From an uncultured Pelagibacteraceae bacterium (GTDB lineage Bacteria > Pseudomonadota > Alphaproteobacteria > Pelagibacterales > Pelagibacteraceae), in assembly GCA_902571375.1 (NCBI GenBank), contig CACGBP010000001.1, positions 46,001 to 110,000 of the forward strand: DNA of 64,000 nt, written 5' to 3'. A program made the position numbers and the translations under genes. Of the stretch, positions 24,958-33,969 are shown piece by piece. The notes beneath the pieces are model-generated. The model saw only the letters and a program-made list of their open reading frames with translations. It was not told the origin of the DNA and did not search any database. Every line of letters begins with the position of its first letter. The first letter of the stretch is position 1.

Positions 24958-26219
24958 TTAAGATTTAACATTTCACCTGCTAAATATAAAGATCCAGTTA
25001 TTATTACTAGATCATTTTCTTTTAACGGTAAGGAATTAATTGCTTGTGCAACTTTTTTTTTATATTGAACATTTTGATTATTCTTAAATTTTTCTTTTAA
25101 TTCTTTTCCACTTATTGAATTGGGTTGTCCAGGAATATCTATGGTTGTAAAAGAAGTAATATCTTTGAAATAAGATATGTATTTTTCATGGTTTTTGTTA
25201 GCCATCATTCCTAAAATTATATGTTTTCTACAATCTAAAGTTTGAAGATATTCATTTAAAACTCTTGCGCCATCTTCATTGTGACTTCCATCTATTATTA
25301 ATTGATTATTTTTTACTAGTGTCTTTAATTTTCCAGATTTTATTTCTTGAAGTCTACCCAGGCTTTTAATTTTTGTTAATCCATTTTTAATATCATCATC
25401 TTTTATATTAAAATTTAGCAATCTGAGTGTTGCAATAGCAGCTGATATATTTTCAAGTTGAAACTGTCCTAGAATATTAGGCATTGGAAGTTTTAAACCA
25501 CCAAATTTATCCTCATAATAAAAGAAATCATTTTCTCCGATAGAATAGCTAAAATCTTCATTAAAATATATTTTTTTAGATGAATTTTTGTTAATTGTTT
25601 TTTTAATGACCTCAGTTGTTTCTATCGAGTTTTGTTTAGATACAATTATGTTTGAATTTAAAAGTGACGATGTTTTTTCAAATACAATTTTTTCAATTGT
25701 TTGCTGATCTTTTGGCAACCAATCGAGATGATCTTTGCTTATTGAACACACAATACTTGCCAAATTACTTTTAAGTATATTTGTAGCATCAAATCTGTGA
25801 AATAAGCCTGCTTCGATTAAATTAATATTATTAGGATATTTTTCTGCTTTATAAAAATAACAAGCTGTTAATATCTCAAAAAATGTAATTTCATGATTAT
25901 CGTTAATTTTTTCAACTTCTTCAAAAAGATCAGCTAATTCTTCATCGTCTAATTCTTGATTATTAAAAATAAATCTCTCATTAATTCTTTGAATATGAGG
26001 GCTTGTGTAAACATTGCATTTTATTTTTGCTTCATTTAAAATTGAAAAAATTGCATTTATTGTAGAATGTTTACCATTAGTGCCTACTACAGATATTGCT
26101 TTAATTTTGTCTTGTGGATTTCCAAATTTTTCACAAAGAATTTTAATCCGATCTAAACTTAGATCTATTTCTTTAGGATGCAGCTTTTGTAAGCGATTGA
26201 CTATTTTCTGAAGTTTCAT
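24954..26219 (-). CDS. folC: Folylpolyglutamate synthase / dihydrofolate synthase
   Basis: Adds glutamate to folates, and probably to dihydropteroate. The Mur-ligase-like fold is clear: the P-loop VVGTNGKHSTI near residue 45, ENISAAIATLRLL, IDGSHNEDGARVL, and a C-terminal domain ending in VIITGSLYLAGEML. The P-loop has His where the family normally has Gly (GTNGKGS), an unusual substitution checked on the nucleotide level (GGT AAA CAT TCT). Length 421 is normal. The start overlaps the accD 3' end by 47 bases, in the conserved accD-folC order. Confidence 0.94.
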   Translation of the reverse strand: MKLQKIVNRLQKLHPKEIDLSLDRIKILCEKFGNPQDKIKAISVVGTNGKHSTINAIFSILNEAKIKCNVYTSPHIQRINERFIFNNQELDDEELADLFEEVEKINDNHEITFFEILTACYFYKAEKYPNNINLIEAGLFHRFDATNILKSNLASIVCSISKDHLDWLPKDQQTIEKIVFEKTSSLLNSNIIVSKQNSIETTEVIKKTINKNSSKKIYFNEDFSYSIGENDFFYYEDKFGGLKLPMPNILGQFQLENISAAIATLRLLNFNIKDDDIKNGLTKIKSLGRLQEIKSGKLKTLVKNNQLIIDGSHNEDGARVLNEYLQTLDCRKHIILGMMANKNHEKYISYFKDITSFTTIDIPGQPNSISGKELKEKFKNNQNVQYKKKVAQAINSLPLKENDLVIITGSLYLAGEMLNLN

Positions 26220-27108
26220 TTTCTTCAGTGTTTATACCAGAATTTTTCTTTAACAATATTGATAATAAAATTCCAATTTTTTCAGCAAGATTTTTTCTCT
26301 CAACAATTAAGTCCACAAATCCAGTTTTTTCAACATATTCACTTTTTTGGAAGCCTTCAGGCAATTCCTCTTTGACAGTACCTCTTATAACTCTTGCACC
26401 TGCAAAAGCGATTAGAGCACCCGGCTCAGCAACGTGAATATCACCCAACATTGCATATGACGCAGTAATACCGCCAGCTGTTGGATCTGTTATGCATACT
26501 AAATAAGGAAGATTGTTCTTTTTAAGTTCATTAATGGCTAATGTAGTTCTAGTCATTTGAGATAGAGAAATTAAACTTTCCATCATTCTCATTCCACCAC
26601 CTGCGCTTATACATAAAAATGGAGTTTTGTTTTCTATTGCATACTGTACACCATATAAAAAAGCTTCACCTTCAGCTGCCGCCATTGAAGCTCCTAAGAA
26701 GTCAAAGTCAGATGCTACAGCAGTAATTTTGATGTTATTAATTGATCCACTCACAACCATCATTCCACAATCCATACCAGTTTTTTTTCTAGCCGCATTT
26801 AATCGATCTTTATAAGGTTTTGAGTCGGTCCAAACTAGAGGGTCATCTTTTGGAATTGGGGTCTTAAAAATTTCATAGTTGTTTTTTCCAAACAAAATGT
26901 CAAATCTTTGTTTTGGACTTATCCTGTGATGTTTATTACATTCAGGCTCAGGACACACCCAAAGATTATTTTCTAGATCTTCTTTTAAAATTGGACCTTT
27001 ACAACAAGAAGTCCAATCACTATTCGCGATATCTTCCTTAGTTGCTCTTTTGTGAATAGCTGATTTAATCTTTTCACCAGCTTTTATTATTTTTGTGATC
27101 CAGTTCAT
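26173..27108 (-). CDS. accD: Acetyl-CoA carboxylase carboxyltransferase subunit beta
   Basis: Beta subunit of the carboxyltransferase that makes malonyl-CoA with AccA. An N-terminal four-Cys zinc ribbon is visible (SCCKGPI...WVCPEPECNKH), then the crotonase-fold body with ISAGGGMRMMESLISLSQM and VCITDPTAGGITASYAMLGD. The 311 residues include a Glu/Asn/Ser-rich C-terminal tail that overlaps the folC start. Gene order trpA-accD-folC is standard for alphaproteobacteria. AccA is encoded 21 kb away in this window. Confidence 0.96.
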   Translation of the reverse strand: MNWITKIIKAGEKIKSAIHKRATKEDIANSDWTSCCKGPILKEDLENNLWVCPEPECNKHHRISPKQRFDILFGKNNYEIFKTPIPKDDPLVWTDSKPYKDRLNAARKKTGMDCGMMVVSGSINNIKITAVASDFDFLGASMAAAEGEAFLYGVQYAIENKTPFLCISAGGGMRMMESLISLSQMTRTTLAINELKKNNLPYLVCITDPTAGGITASYAMLGDIHVAEPGALIAFAGARVIRGTVKEELPEGFQKSEYVEKTGFVDLIVERKNLAEKIGILLSILLKKNSGINTEENETSENSQSLTKAAS

Positions 27109-27913
27109 TATATTCTATTTTATTTTTTAATTTTCTTACTACATTAGTAACATTTGTGACAGTATTTTGTCTTCTATTAATAGAATCAGTTATTTCCTTA
27201 CAAATTGCGCTTCCAACAACTAGCCCATCAGCTTTTTTGAGAGAATTTATAGTTTTTTCTGTTATTCCGAATCCAATTACTACATTTTTTGATTTGGTTT
27301 GTTTTTTTATTTTTGAATATTCCCTAAGTATTTTTTTGGGAGAAACTTTAAGCTTTCCACCAGTTGTAGACAACATACTAATATAATAAATCATATCATG
27401 TGAATTTTTGATAATTTGCTTCAAACGTACTTTGGATGTTGTAGGTGAAATAAGCTGAATAAAATTAATATTTTTCTTTTTACACTTTAATGCAAACTTT
27501 TTATTTTCAGGAAAAGGTAAATCTACAACAATTAAGCCATCTACTTTAGATTTTTTACATTTATTTATGAATTTATTTTCATTGTATTGATAAATCATAT
27601 TATAATAACCCATTAAAATAATTGGTTTATTTTTTTTTACTTTTTTGAATTTACTTACAATAGAAAATACATCATTTATCTTAATCCCATTTTTAATTGC
27701 TCTATATGCGCTAGTTTGTATCTGACCACCATCAGCTATGGGAGTATTGTGAGGAAAACCTAATTCACATATATCAGCGTACTTAGATATCGATTTTAAA
27801 ATTTCTAGTGATTTTTTTTTATTATTATCACCTGCGACTGTATAGGTTAGAAGAGCAGGTCTATTTTCACTTTTAGCTTTTTCAAATGAAAAATTAATTA
27901 AAGAATTATTCAT
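27074..27913 (-). CDS. trpA: Tryptophan synthase alpha chain
   Basis: Cleaves indole-3-glycerol phosphate to indole, which passes to TrpB. TIM-barrel motifs: LGFPHNTPIADGGQIQ (with catalytic Asp in PIADG and the Glu of CELG just before), LPFPENKKF, YYISMLSTTGG and VVGSAICKEI (phosphate site). Length 279 is normal. It overlaps accD by 35 bases and trpB by one base, so the trpFBA-accD-folC genes are tightly coupled. Confidence 0.96.
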   Translation of the reverse strand: MNNSLINFSFEKAKSENRPALLTYTVAGDNNKKKSLEILKSISKYADICELGFPHNTPIADGGQIQTSAYRAIKNGIKINDVFSIVSKFKKVKKNKPIILMGYYNMIYQYNENKFINKCKKSKVDGLIVVDLPFPENKKFALKCKKKNINFIQLISPTTSKVRLKQIIKNSHDMIYYISMLSTTGGKLKVSPKKILREYSKIKKQTKSKNVVIGFGITEKTINSLKKADGLVVGSAICKEITDSINRRQNTVTNVTNVVRKLKNKIEYNELDHKNNKSW

Positions 27914-29142
27914 TAATATTTTCCCAATCTTTTTTTTAAGATATCCCTGTCCTTTTTTGCATCACCACAAGAATTAACAATACAAATTGTATCTTTGTTA
28001 AGTTTTGGTGCAATCTTGATTGCTTCTGCAAAAGCATGACTTGGCTCTAGGCTAGGGTTTAATTTTTCATATTTTCTAATAATCCTGTATGCATTTAGAG
28101 CTTCTTCATCTGTCGCATAAGTATATCTTGCTCTTTTTGTATCTTTTAAAAAACAATGAATTGGACTTACCCCTGGATAATCTAAACCAGCGCTAATAGA
28201 TTCTGTTTCTTGAATTTGACCTTCATTATTTTGGCAAACGTACGAAGCGGCACCATGTAGAATTCCAATTTTTGCATTTCTACTTAAGGGCGCAGCATGA
28301 AGTCTTGATTTTTTAGGCCCTCCAGCTTCAACACCAATTAATTCAACTTGTCTTTTATTATAATCAATAAATTCACTCCAAAAACCATAAGCTGAACTAC
28401 CACCACCAACACAATTAATCAGTTTTATTTTTTTTGGAATTTTTTTAAACTCTTTTTTTAATTGTACCTTAAGTTCTCTGGATATTTGTGATGTTGACCA
28501 ACCACATATTTTTACGAATATATTTGGACCTACTGTAGAACCTACACACATATGTGTGTTGTCACAATTTGAAACCCAATATCTCATGCATTCACTTACT
28601 GCATCAACTAAAGTTTGACTGCCAGAATATACAGGTACTATTTCAGCTCCATTTTTTCTCATTGCATCACAATTTGGCTTTTGACGTTTTATATCTTTTG
28701 CTCCCATGAAAATTTTACATTTGAGACCAAATTTTTTAGCAGCCATACTTAACATCTTTCCAGCATAACCAGCCCCTGTGTCGCCAACGATATATTTTTT
28801 CCCCATAGCTTTGCATATTAAAGCATGAACTGTGGCATTATATATTTTGTGAGCTCCACCATTTGCCTCTGACACTATTTTGGCCCAAATTTGAGCACCA
28901 CCTAAATGATGAGATAAATTTTCTAATTTTACAAATGAAGTAGGTGAACCAATATAATTATTAAAGTAGAAGTCTCTTTTGTTTATAAATTTCCTATCTC
29001 TTCTCAATTCTTCAAATTTTATTGTTAAATCTTCAATTGGTTTTTTGAGAGTTTCAGGAATATAACTTCCTCCAAATTTACCACCCCAAAATCCATGTTT
29101 GTCATGCTGATCTATTAAGGGAATATTTTTTTTAAGTTTCAT
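27913..29142 (-). CDS. trpB: Tryptophan synthase beta chain
   Basis: PLP enzyme joining indole and serine to form tryptophan. The PLP lysine is in NGGAHKIYNA near residue 95, phosphate-binding CVGGGSSAYGFW is near 235, and LHGAASYV and GLDYPGVSP are typical. Length 409 is normal. It shares one base with the trpA start region and overlaps the trpF end by 4 bases. Confidence 0.97.
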   Translation of the reverse strand: MKLKKNIPLIDQHDKHGFWGGKFGGSYIPETLKKPIEDLTIKFEELRRDRKFINKRDFYFNNYIGSPTSFVKLENLSHHLGGAQIWAKIVSEANGGAHKIYNATVHALICKAMGKKYIVGDTGAGYAGKMLSMAAKKFGLKCKIFMGAKDIKRQKPNCDAMRKNGAEIVPVYSGSQTLVDAVSECMRYWVSNCDNTHMCVGSTVGPNIFVKICGWSTSQISRELKVQLKKEFKKIPKKIKLINCVGGGSSAYGFWSEFIDYNKRQVELIGVEAGGPKKSRLHAAPLSRNAKIGILHGAASYVCQNNEGQIQETESISAGLDYPGVSPIHCFLKDTKRARYTYATDEEALNAYRIIRKYEKLNPSLEPSHAFAEAIKIAPKLNKDTICIVNSCGDAKKDRDILKKRLGKY

Positions 29143-29762
29143 TTTTTTAAATTTTTAATTTTATCTAAGAAAACTTCTATTTTGGAAATATCTTTTAATC
29201 CACTAGTTTCTAATCCACCAGATATGTCAATAATATCTGCTATTTTTTTGTAATTTTCAAGCTCATCATTAATTTGAATATTTCCAGCAAGCATTATTTC
29301 TTTATCTAAATTTAAATTTTTAATTAATTTGTGATCAAAAGACAAACTTTTTTCATATCCTTTGCTATCAAATAAATAAATATCTGTTGTATCTGAATAT
29401 AACTTATATCTTTTAATATCATCTTTATCTTTTATGGTTATAGCAGTGATAATTTTTTTTTTATATTTTTCTTTAATTGATTTAACTTGAGTAGGACTAC
29501 AATCATAAAGCTGATAATAATCAAATGGTAAATTTTTAATTTCTTCAAGTGTTTGGTAGTTAGGATTTACAAGTACTGCCACAAATTGAGATTTTTTTTT
29601 TTTAACTTTCAATAATGTTCGTAGTTTCTCTAAATTTACGTATCTTTTAGATTTGGGATAATTAACTATAAATCCTATAAATTGAGGTGGGTGATTATGA
29701 TTAATTATATAATTTAATGTTTTAGAGTCTGAAACTCCACATATCTTAGATTTAAGAATCAT
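29139..29762 (-). CDS. trpF: Phosphoribosylanthranilate isomerase
   Basis: Isomerises phosphoribosylanthranilate in tryptophan synthesis. A 207-residue TIM barrel with SKICGVSDSKTL at the start (catalytic Cys7-region), GFIVNYPKSKRYV, YQLYDCSPTQV, and IIDISGGLETSGLKDISKI near the end, the normal phosphate-binding signature. IYLFDSKGYEKS supplies the general-acid Asp region. It overlaps pyrF and trpB by 4 bases each. Confidence 0.94.
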   Translation of the reverse strand: MILKSKICGVSDSKTLNYIINHNHPPQFIGFIVNYPKSKRYVNLEKLRTLLKVKKKKSQFVAVLVNPNYQTLEEIKNLPFDYYQLYDCSPTQVKSIKEKYKKKIITAITIKDKDDIKRYKLYSDTTDIYLFDSKGYEKSLSFDHKLIKNLNLDKEIMLAGNIQINDELENYKKIADIIDISGGLETSGLKDISKIEVFLDKIKNLKK

Positions 29763-30433
29763 TGTTTTAAATGATCTAATAATTTATCTAAATTTTTTTT
29801 AATGTTACCTTTTGTTAGAGGTCTTCCTATTACAAGCCAATCACTTCCGTTTTTGTAAGCTTCTTTAGGAGTTAAAACTCTTTTTTGATCATTTGTTTTT
29901 GGACTAAATCTTATTCCAGGTGTTATAATTTCTTTTTTAAAAACTTTTTTTACTATTTTTACCTCTTGTGCACTACAGACAATAGCATCTAATTTTGCTT
30001 TATTTGCTAATTTAGCTTGATCTAAAACTAATTTTTTTACATCTTTATCAAAACCAATTTCTCTTAATGCCTTATTGTCCAATGAGGTTAGTATCGTTAC
30101 ACCTACTATTTTAATTTTACCTGATACTTTCTTTGCAGCTTTAAGAGCCTTTAGGCCTGAACTAATGTGTATTGTAAGATATGCTAAATTTAAATCCTTA
30201 ATCGCTTTGACTGCTGAAGAGCATGTGTTCGGAATATCATGTAGTTTTAAATCTGCAAAGACAATCTTTTTTTTTATCTTACTCAAAAAGGCTCTTCCGT
30301 TTTTTGAATTTAAAAACTCTAATCCAAATTTATACCCAATTTTTAATTTAGGATTATGTATTTTATGAATTATTTTATTAATCTTGGAAATATTTGTAGT
30401 ATCACAAGCTACAAATATTTTATTCTTTTTCAT
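29759..30433 (-). CDS. pyrF: Orotidine 5'-phosphate decarboxylase
   Basis: Decarboxylates OMP to UMP, the last step of de novo UMP synthesis. The catalytic Lys/Asp array is present as VFADLKLHDIPNT (D-x-K-x-x-D) near residue 58-70; other markers are KIGYKFGLEF, ITPGIRF and WLVIGRPLTKG. Length 224 is normal. It overlaps ihfB by 14 bases at its start and trpF by 4 bases at its end. Confidence 0.96.
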   Translation of the reverse strand: MKKNKIFVACDTTNISKINKIIHKIHNPKLKIGYKFGLEFLNSKNGRAFLSKIKKKIVFADLKLHDIPNTCSSAVKAIKDLNLAYLTIHISSGLKALKAAKKVSGKIKIVGVTILTSLDNKALREIGFDKDVKKLVLDQAKLANKAKLDAIVCSAQEVKIVKKVFKKEIITPGIRFSPKTNDQKRVLTPKEAYKNGSDWLVIGRPLTKGNIKKNLDKLLDHLKQ

Positions 30434-30713
30434 TATTTAACTTTTTAAACAAATCTTTAGCCATTTTGAAGTGAATAGTTTTTTTTTGGGGAACATTGAC
30501 TTTCTCACCAGTTCGTGGATTTCTTCTTATAGATTCTTTTTGAATATTAGAAAAAAATACACCAAAACCTCTCAATTCTACTCTTTCACCTCTTTTTAAG
30601 GTTTTTTTTATTTCATTTAAAATAATGTCAACGAGCTTTTCTAAATCTTTAGTAAGAAAATTAGGATAAGACTTTTTGAGGTATTTAATAAGCTTTGATT
30701 TTACAATAGCCAA
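30420..30713 (-). CDS. ihfB: Integration host factor subunit beta
   Basis: A 97-residue HU/IHF-family DNA-bending protein. The beta-arm signature GFGVFFSNIQKESIRRNPRTGE is intact with the intercalating Pro. The rpsA-ihfB arrangement supports the beta (IhfB) assignment rather than HU. It starts 14 bases after the rpsA stop, so it is probably co-transcribed with rpsA. Confidence 0.93.
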   Translation of the reverse strand: MAIVKSKLIKYLKKSYPNFLTKDLEKLVDIILNEIKKTLKRGERVELRGFGVFFSNIQKESIRRNPRTGEKVNVPQKKTIHFKMAKDLFKKLNNEKE

Positions 30714-30727
30714 TTTGATCTATTTAT

Positions 30728-32455
30728 TTATTTTTTTTTGTCTTCTTTTTTCTTCAGGTCCTCAGACAAAGATGAGAAAGGTAAGTTTTTACCTGAGCCT
30801 TCAGACCCATATTTATCTAATGCCTCTTTTTTTTCAATTTCTTCTAATAGCTTTATACTTAGTGAAACTTTTCTTTTATTCAGATCAATTTCAGATATTG
30901 CACAATCAATTCTTTCACCACCAGTAAATCGAGAAGGTCTAGCATCAGCTGTATTTATAGCAATCTGAGATTTCTTTATAACAAAGTCCATTTCACATCC
31001 TTCTGGTCTAACAACCAATCCTTTACTATCTGTTGAAATAATCTTTACAGTGATAGTTTGATTTACACTTTTGTCTTTAAACCAATCAAATGGATCTGGT
31101 TGTGTTTGTCTTAAACCAACCCTTACTTTGTTTTCTGAAGCTTTGATTTCTAATACTTTAACTTTAACTTTATCACCAATTCTATATTTTTGTAATTCCT
31201 CTTCCCCATTATTTAAATAAGTAAGATCATTACAATGCAGAAAGGCATCTATGTCTAAATCTTTAATTTTGATAAATAAAGAGTATTCATTTTTATTTAC
31301 CACTTCTCCCTCAACTAAAGTATCTACAGGATATATTTTTTCAAAAGTTTCAAATGGATTTTCTTTTGTTAATTTATGAGATATTGCTACTCTTCTTTTT
31401 TCTTTGTCAATTTCAGTAATAACACAATCTATTTCATCTCCGATTTTAAACATTTTTTTTGCTGATACATTTTTTTTTGTCCAACTAAGTTCACTTGAAT
31501 GAAGTAATGTTGTAAGTCCAGGTTCTAATTCACAAAAAGCACCAAAGTCCATAATCTTAACAACCTTAGCTTTGTAAATTTTATTAAGTTCATAGTTTTC
31601 TATATGTTCAAAAGGATCTGGAGATAATTGTTTAACCGAGCAACCAACTTGTAATTTATTTTTATCAACAGAAATTACTTTAAGATCATGTTTTTCACCG
31701 ATATTAAATACCTCATCTGGATGATTTACTCTCGAGTAAGAAATTTCTTGTAGGTGCACTAAAACATCAAGCTCACCATTTACATTAAAAAAGCATCCAA
31801 AACTACTATATCCTTTTACCTCAGCGTTTTTGATAATATCTCCAACTTTATATTTCTCAATTATCTTTGCTTTATCCTCTTTTTTAAATGATGAAATTAT
31901 TTCTCTTCTGGAAACACATGCATTTCCTCTAACTTTGTCTAACTTAATTAGGGCGAATTTTTGAGGTTCATTCATTAAATGACTTATATCTTTTAGAGGT
32001 TTGTCACTTATTTGAGATCCTGGTAAAAACATTAAAGACTTTGTTTCTATATGTTCTACAATACAACCACCTTTGCATTTTGATACAATTTTACCCATAA
32101 TTGGTTCTTTTTTTTCATAAGCCTCTACTAATTTATCCCACCCTTTTATTTTTTGAGCTTTATTTGCAGAAACAATAACCTCTCCATTTTTATCCTCAAT
32201 TTTTTCAATTAGAACTGAGATTTTGCCTCCAACTTTCAAGTTAGATTCTTGACCAAGACTTTTAAGTTCATTTATATCTAAAACTGGCTCACTTTTTAAA
32301 CCTTCGATAAAAAGAAAAACAAATTTATCAGTTATTTTGTTAATTTTTCCTTCTACAATTGTTCCCTCAGTTAATTTAATCTTAGATAGTTGATTGTTTA
32401 GAAGTTGTTCAAATTCCTTAGAATTAGGATTAGATAGATCTTTGTATATTTCCAT
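30728..32455 (-). CDS. rpsA: 30S ribosomal protein S1
   Basis: A 575-residue protein with about six consecutive S1 (OB) repeats; clear copies include KGYSSFGCFFNVNGELDVLVHL, KVVKIMDFGAFCELEPGLTTLLH and EVVNKNEYSLFIKIKDLDIDAFLH. S1 recruits mRNA to the 30S subunit, which matters in a genome with few strong ribosome-binding sites. The C-terminus is Lys/Glu-rich. Normally aroA-cmk-rpsA are contiguous; here the 164 bases between aroA and rpsA have no cmk. Confidence 0.97.
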   Translation of the reverse strand: MEIYKDLSNPNSKEFEQLLNNQLSKIKLTEGTIVEGKINKITDKFVFLFIEGLKSEPVLDINELKSLGQESNLKVGGKISVLIEKIEDKNGEVIVSANKAQKIKGWDKLVEAYEKKEPIMGKIVSKCKGGCIVEHIETKSLMFLPGSQISDKPLKDISHLMNEPQKFALIKLDKVRGNACVSRREIISSFKKEDKAKIIEKYKVGDIIKNAEVKGYSSFGCFFNVNGELDVLVHLQEISYSRVNHPDEVFNIGEKHDLKVISVDKNKLQVGCSVKQLSPDPFEHIENYELNKIYKAKVVKIMDFGAFCELEPGLTTLLHSSELSWTKKNVSAKKMFKIGDEIDCVITEIDKEKRRVAISHKLTKENPFETFEKIYPVDTLVEGEVVNKNEYSLFIKIKDLDIDAFLHCNDLTYLNNGEEELQKYRIGDKVKVKVLEIKASENKVRVGLRQTQPDPFDWFKDKSVNQTITVKIISTDSKGLVVRPEGCEMDFVIKKSQIAINTADARPSRFTGGERIDCAISEIDLNKRKVSLSIKLLEEIEKKEALDKYGSEGSGKNLPFSSLSEDLKKKEDKKK

Positions 32456-32497
32456 TAATTGTTGTTATTTTTTTTTTTTAAAACATGCCCTTTTAGT

Positions 32498-32510
32498 TAA
32501 ATTTATTATA
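32498..32510 (-). promoter_or_regulatory. Candidate promoter -10 for rpsA-ihfB
   Basis: On the minus strand a perfect TATAAT lies at 32510-32505 (plus-strand ATTATA), about 50 bases before the rpsA ATG. No convincing -35 element is found at 17 bases spacing. The call rests on the -10 match only, in an AT-rich region. Confidence 0.35.
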
Positions 32511-32550
32511 TTAATCAAGTTTGAATATTTTTTTAAACAATAAAAAATTA

Positions 32551-32571
32551 GTAAAAAAACGATTTTTTTAC
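32551..32571 (-). terminator. A/T hairpin after aroA
   Basis: GTAAAAAAA and TTTTTTTAC form a perfect 9-bp stem around a three-base loop, 49 bases beyond the aroA stop. It could end the kdsD-lptC-lptB-aroA transcript, although the stem is almost entirely A-T. The rest of this 164-base gap shows no gene. Confidence 0.45.
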
Positions 32572-32619
32572 AAAATTACTGAGATTCTACACAATCTAAA
32601 GCATATACATCTTAAATAT

Positions 32620-33954
32620 CTAAATTGACTTGAAATTCTCACCTTTGATTTTTTGAACTATTTTTAAAAATGATGGAAAGGAAGTGTTAATTGAATCTGA
32701 GTTATGAATAGTCCAATTTCCACCAAAAACTAGAGAGGCAATAACGCTAGTCATAAATACCCTATGATCTTTGAGGTAGTTTTTAATCAGAATTTTATTG
32801 TTAATTTTTAAATTAGGATTGCCATATATTTTTAATGAATTTTTCGTAACTTTATTTTTTACTCCTAAATAGTTCAGAATTTTAGATCCCCAAATCAGTC
32901 TAGGGCTCTCTTTTTGATTTAATTCAGATAAATTTTTAAAATAAGAAATTCCTTTCGCTTTAGCTGCAACTAAAAAAATTAATAGAAATTCATCAATTGC
33001 AGAAGAATTCAATTTGCTTGGACAATTGATTGATTTGATGTTATTCGAACTTTTAACTAATATATCTGAAATTTTTTCATTTTTATAAGTTCTTTTATTT
33101 TTCAAAAATATTTTTAAACCCATTTTTTTTAAGATTGTTATCACACCAATTCTTGAAGGATTAATATTAACATTTTTGATTAAAAGTTTTGATTTTTTTG
33201 ATAGAGCAGTTAGAACAATAAAAAATGCACTTGAGCTTATGTCACTGGGAATTTTATAATTTATTGGTTTAAGTTTTTTTACATTTTTAAGTTTGATATA
33301 ATCAAAATTTTTATTATTTTTAATATTAATTGGAACTTTAAGATTTTTAAAAAAAAGCTCTGTATGATTTCTTGATTTTTTTGCACGAATAAAGGTTTCA
33401 CCTGGTGTATTTAAGGATGCTAACATTATACTACTTTTACATTGAGCAGAGCCTTTATTTTCAAAATATTTAATTGATTTAGGTTGATCAGTTCCAATAA
33501 TTGATAAGGGCAGACCTTTTTTTTTATATTGGAATTTAGCACCAAATTTTTCTAATGGTTTAATGACTCTCAAAAAGTCTCTTTTAGATAAACTTTTGTC
33601 TCCTGTAAGAGTAATTTTTCTTTTCGAGTGAATTAATAGACCCAAAATAAGTCTTGCTAAAGTTCCTGAATTACCAGCATTTAATTTTAGATTCTTTTTT
33701 ATTTTAAACCCATTTAGTCCGACACCACGTAATTCACAGTAGGACTTTTTAATTCTAATTTTTACGCCAAGTTTTTTTAAACATTTAATAGTACTGAAGA
33801 TATCCTCAGATTGTAATATGCCATAGGATTTAGATATTCCCGTTGTTTGAGAAGCTAATAAAAGCCAACGGATAGAAATGCTTTTATCTCCATCAACTTT
33901 AATTATTTTATTAAAAGGTTTAATCTTTTTTTTAATTATGATCTTATCACTCAT
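32620..33954 (-). CDS. aroA: 3-phosphoshikimate 1-carboxyvinyltransferase
   Basis: EPSP synthase of the shikimate pathway. Markers: VDGDKSISIRWLLLAS at the N-terminus (Lys and Ser for substrate binding), LNAGNSGTLARLILGLL near 90 (glycine-rich PEP loop), GSAQCKSSIMLASL, PSDISSSAFFIV, and NHTELFF. Length 444 is normal. The Lys-rich, Ile/Asn-rich composition matches the neighbours. It follows lptB by 15 bases; rpsA is next, with the usual cmk missing. Confidence 0.95.
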   Translation of the reverse strand: MSDKIIIKKKIKPFNKIIKVDGDKSISIRWLLLASQTTGISKSYGILQSEDIFSTIKCLKKLGVKIRIKKSYCELRGVGLNGFKIKKNLKLNAGNSGTLARLILGLLIHSKRKITLTGDKSLSKRDFLRVIKPLEKFGAKFQYKKKGLPLSIIGTDQPKSIKYFENKGSAQCKSSIMLASLNTPGETFIRAKKSRNHTELFFKNLKVPINIKNNKNFDYIKLKNVKKLKPINYKIPSDISSSAFFIVLTALSKKSKLLIKNVNINPSRIGVITILKKMGLKIFLKNKRTYKNEKISDILVKSSNNIKSINCPSKLNSSAIDEFLLIFLVAAKAKGISYFKNLSELNQKESPRLIWGSKILNYLGVKNKVTKNSLKIYGNPNLKINNKILIKNYLKDHRVFMTSVIASLVFGGNWTIHNSDSINTSFPSFLKIVQKIKGENFKSI

Positions 33955-33969
33955 TTTTTTTGGTGTAGT

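Noticed and set aside
30676-30968. Plus-strand ORFs opposite the rpsA 3' end (83 and 76 residues)
   Set aside because: Both are antisense to the S1 C-terminal region and ihfB start, with no domain match and no good start site.
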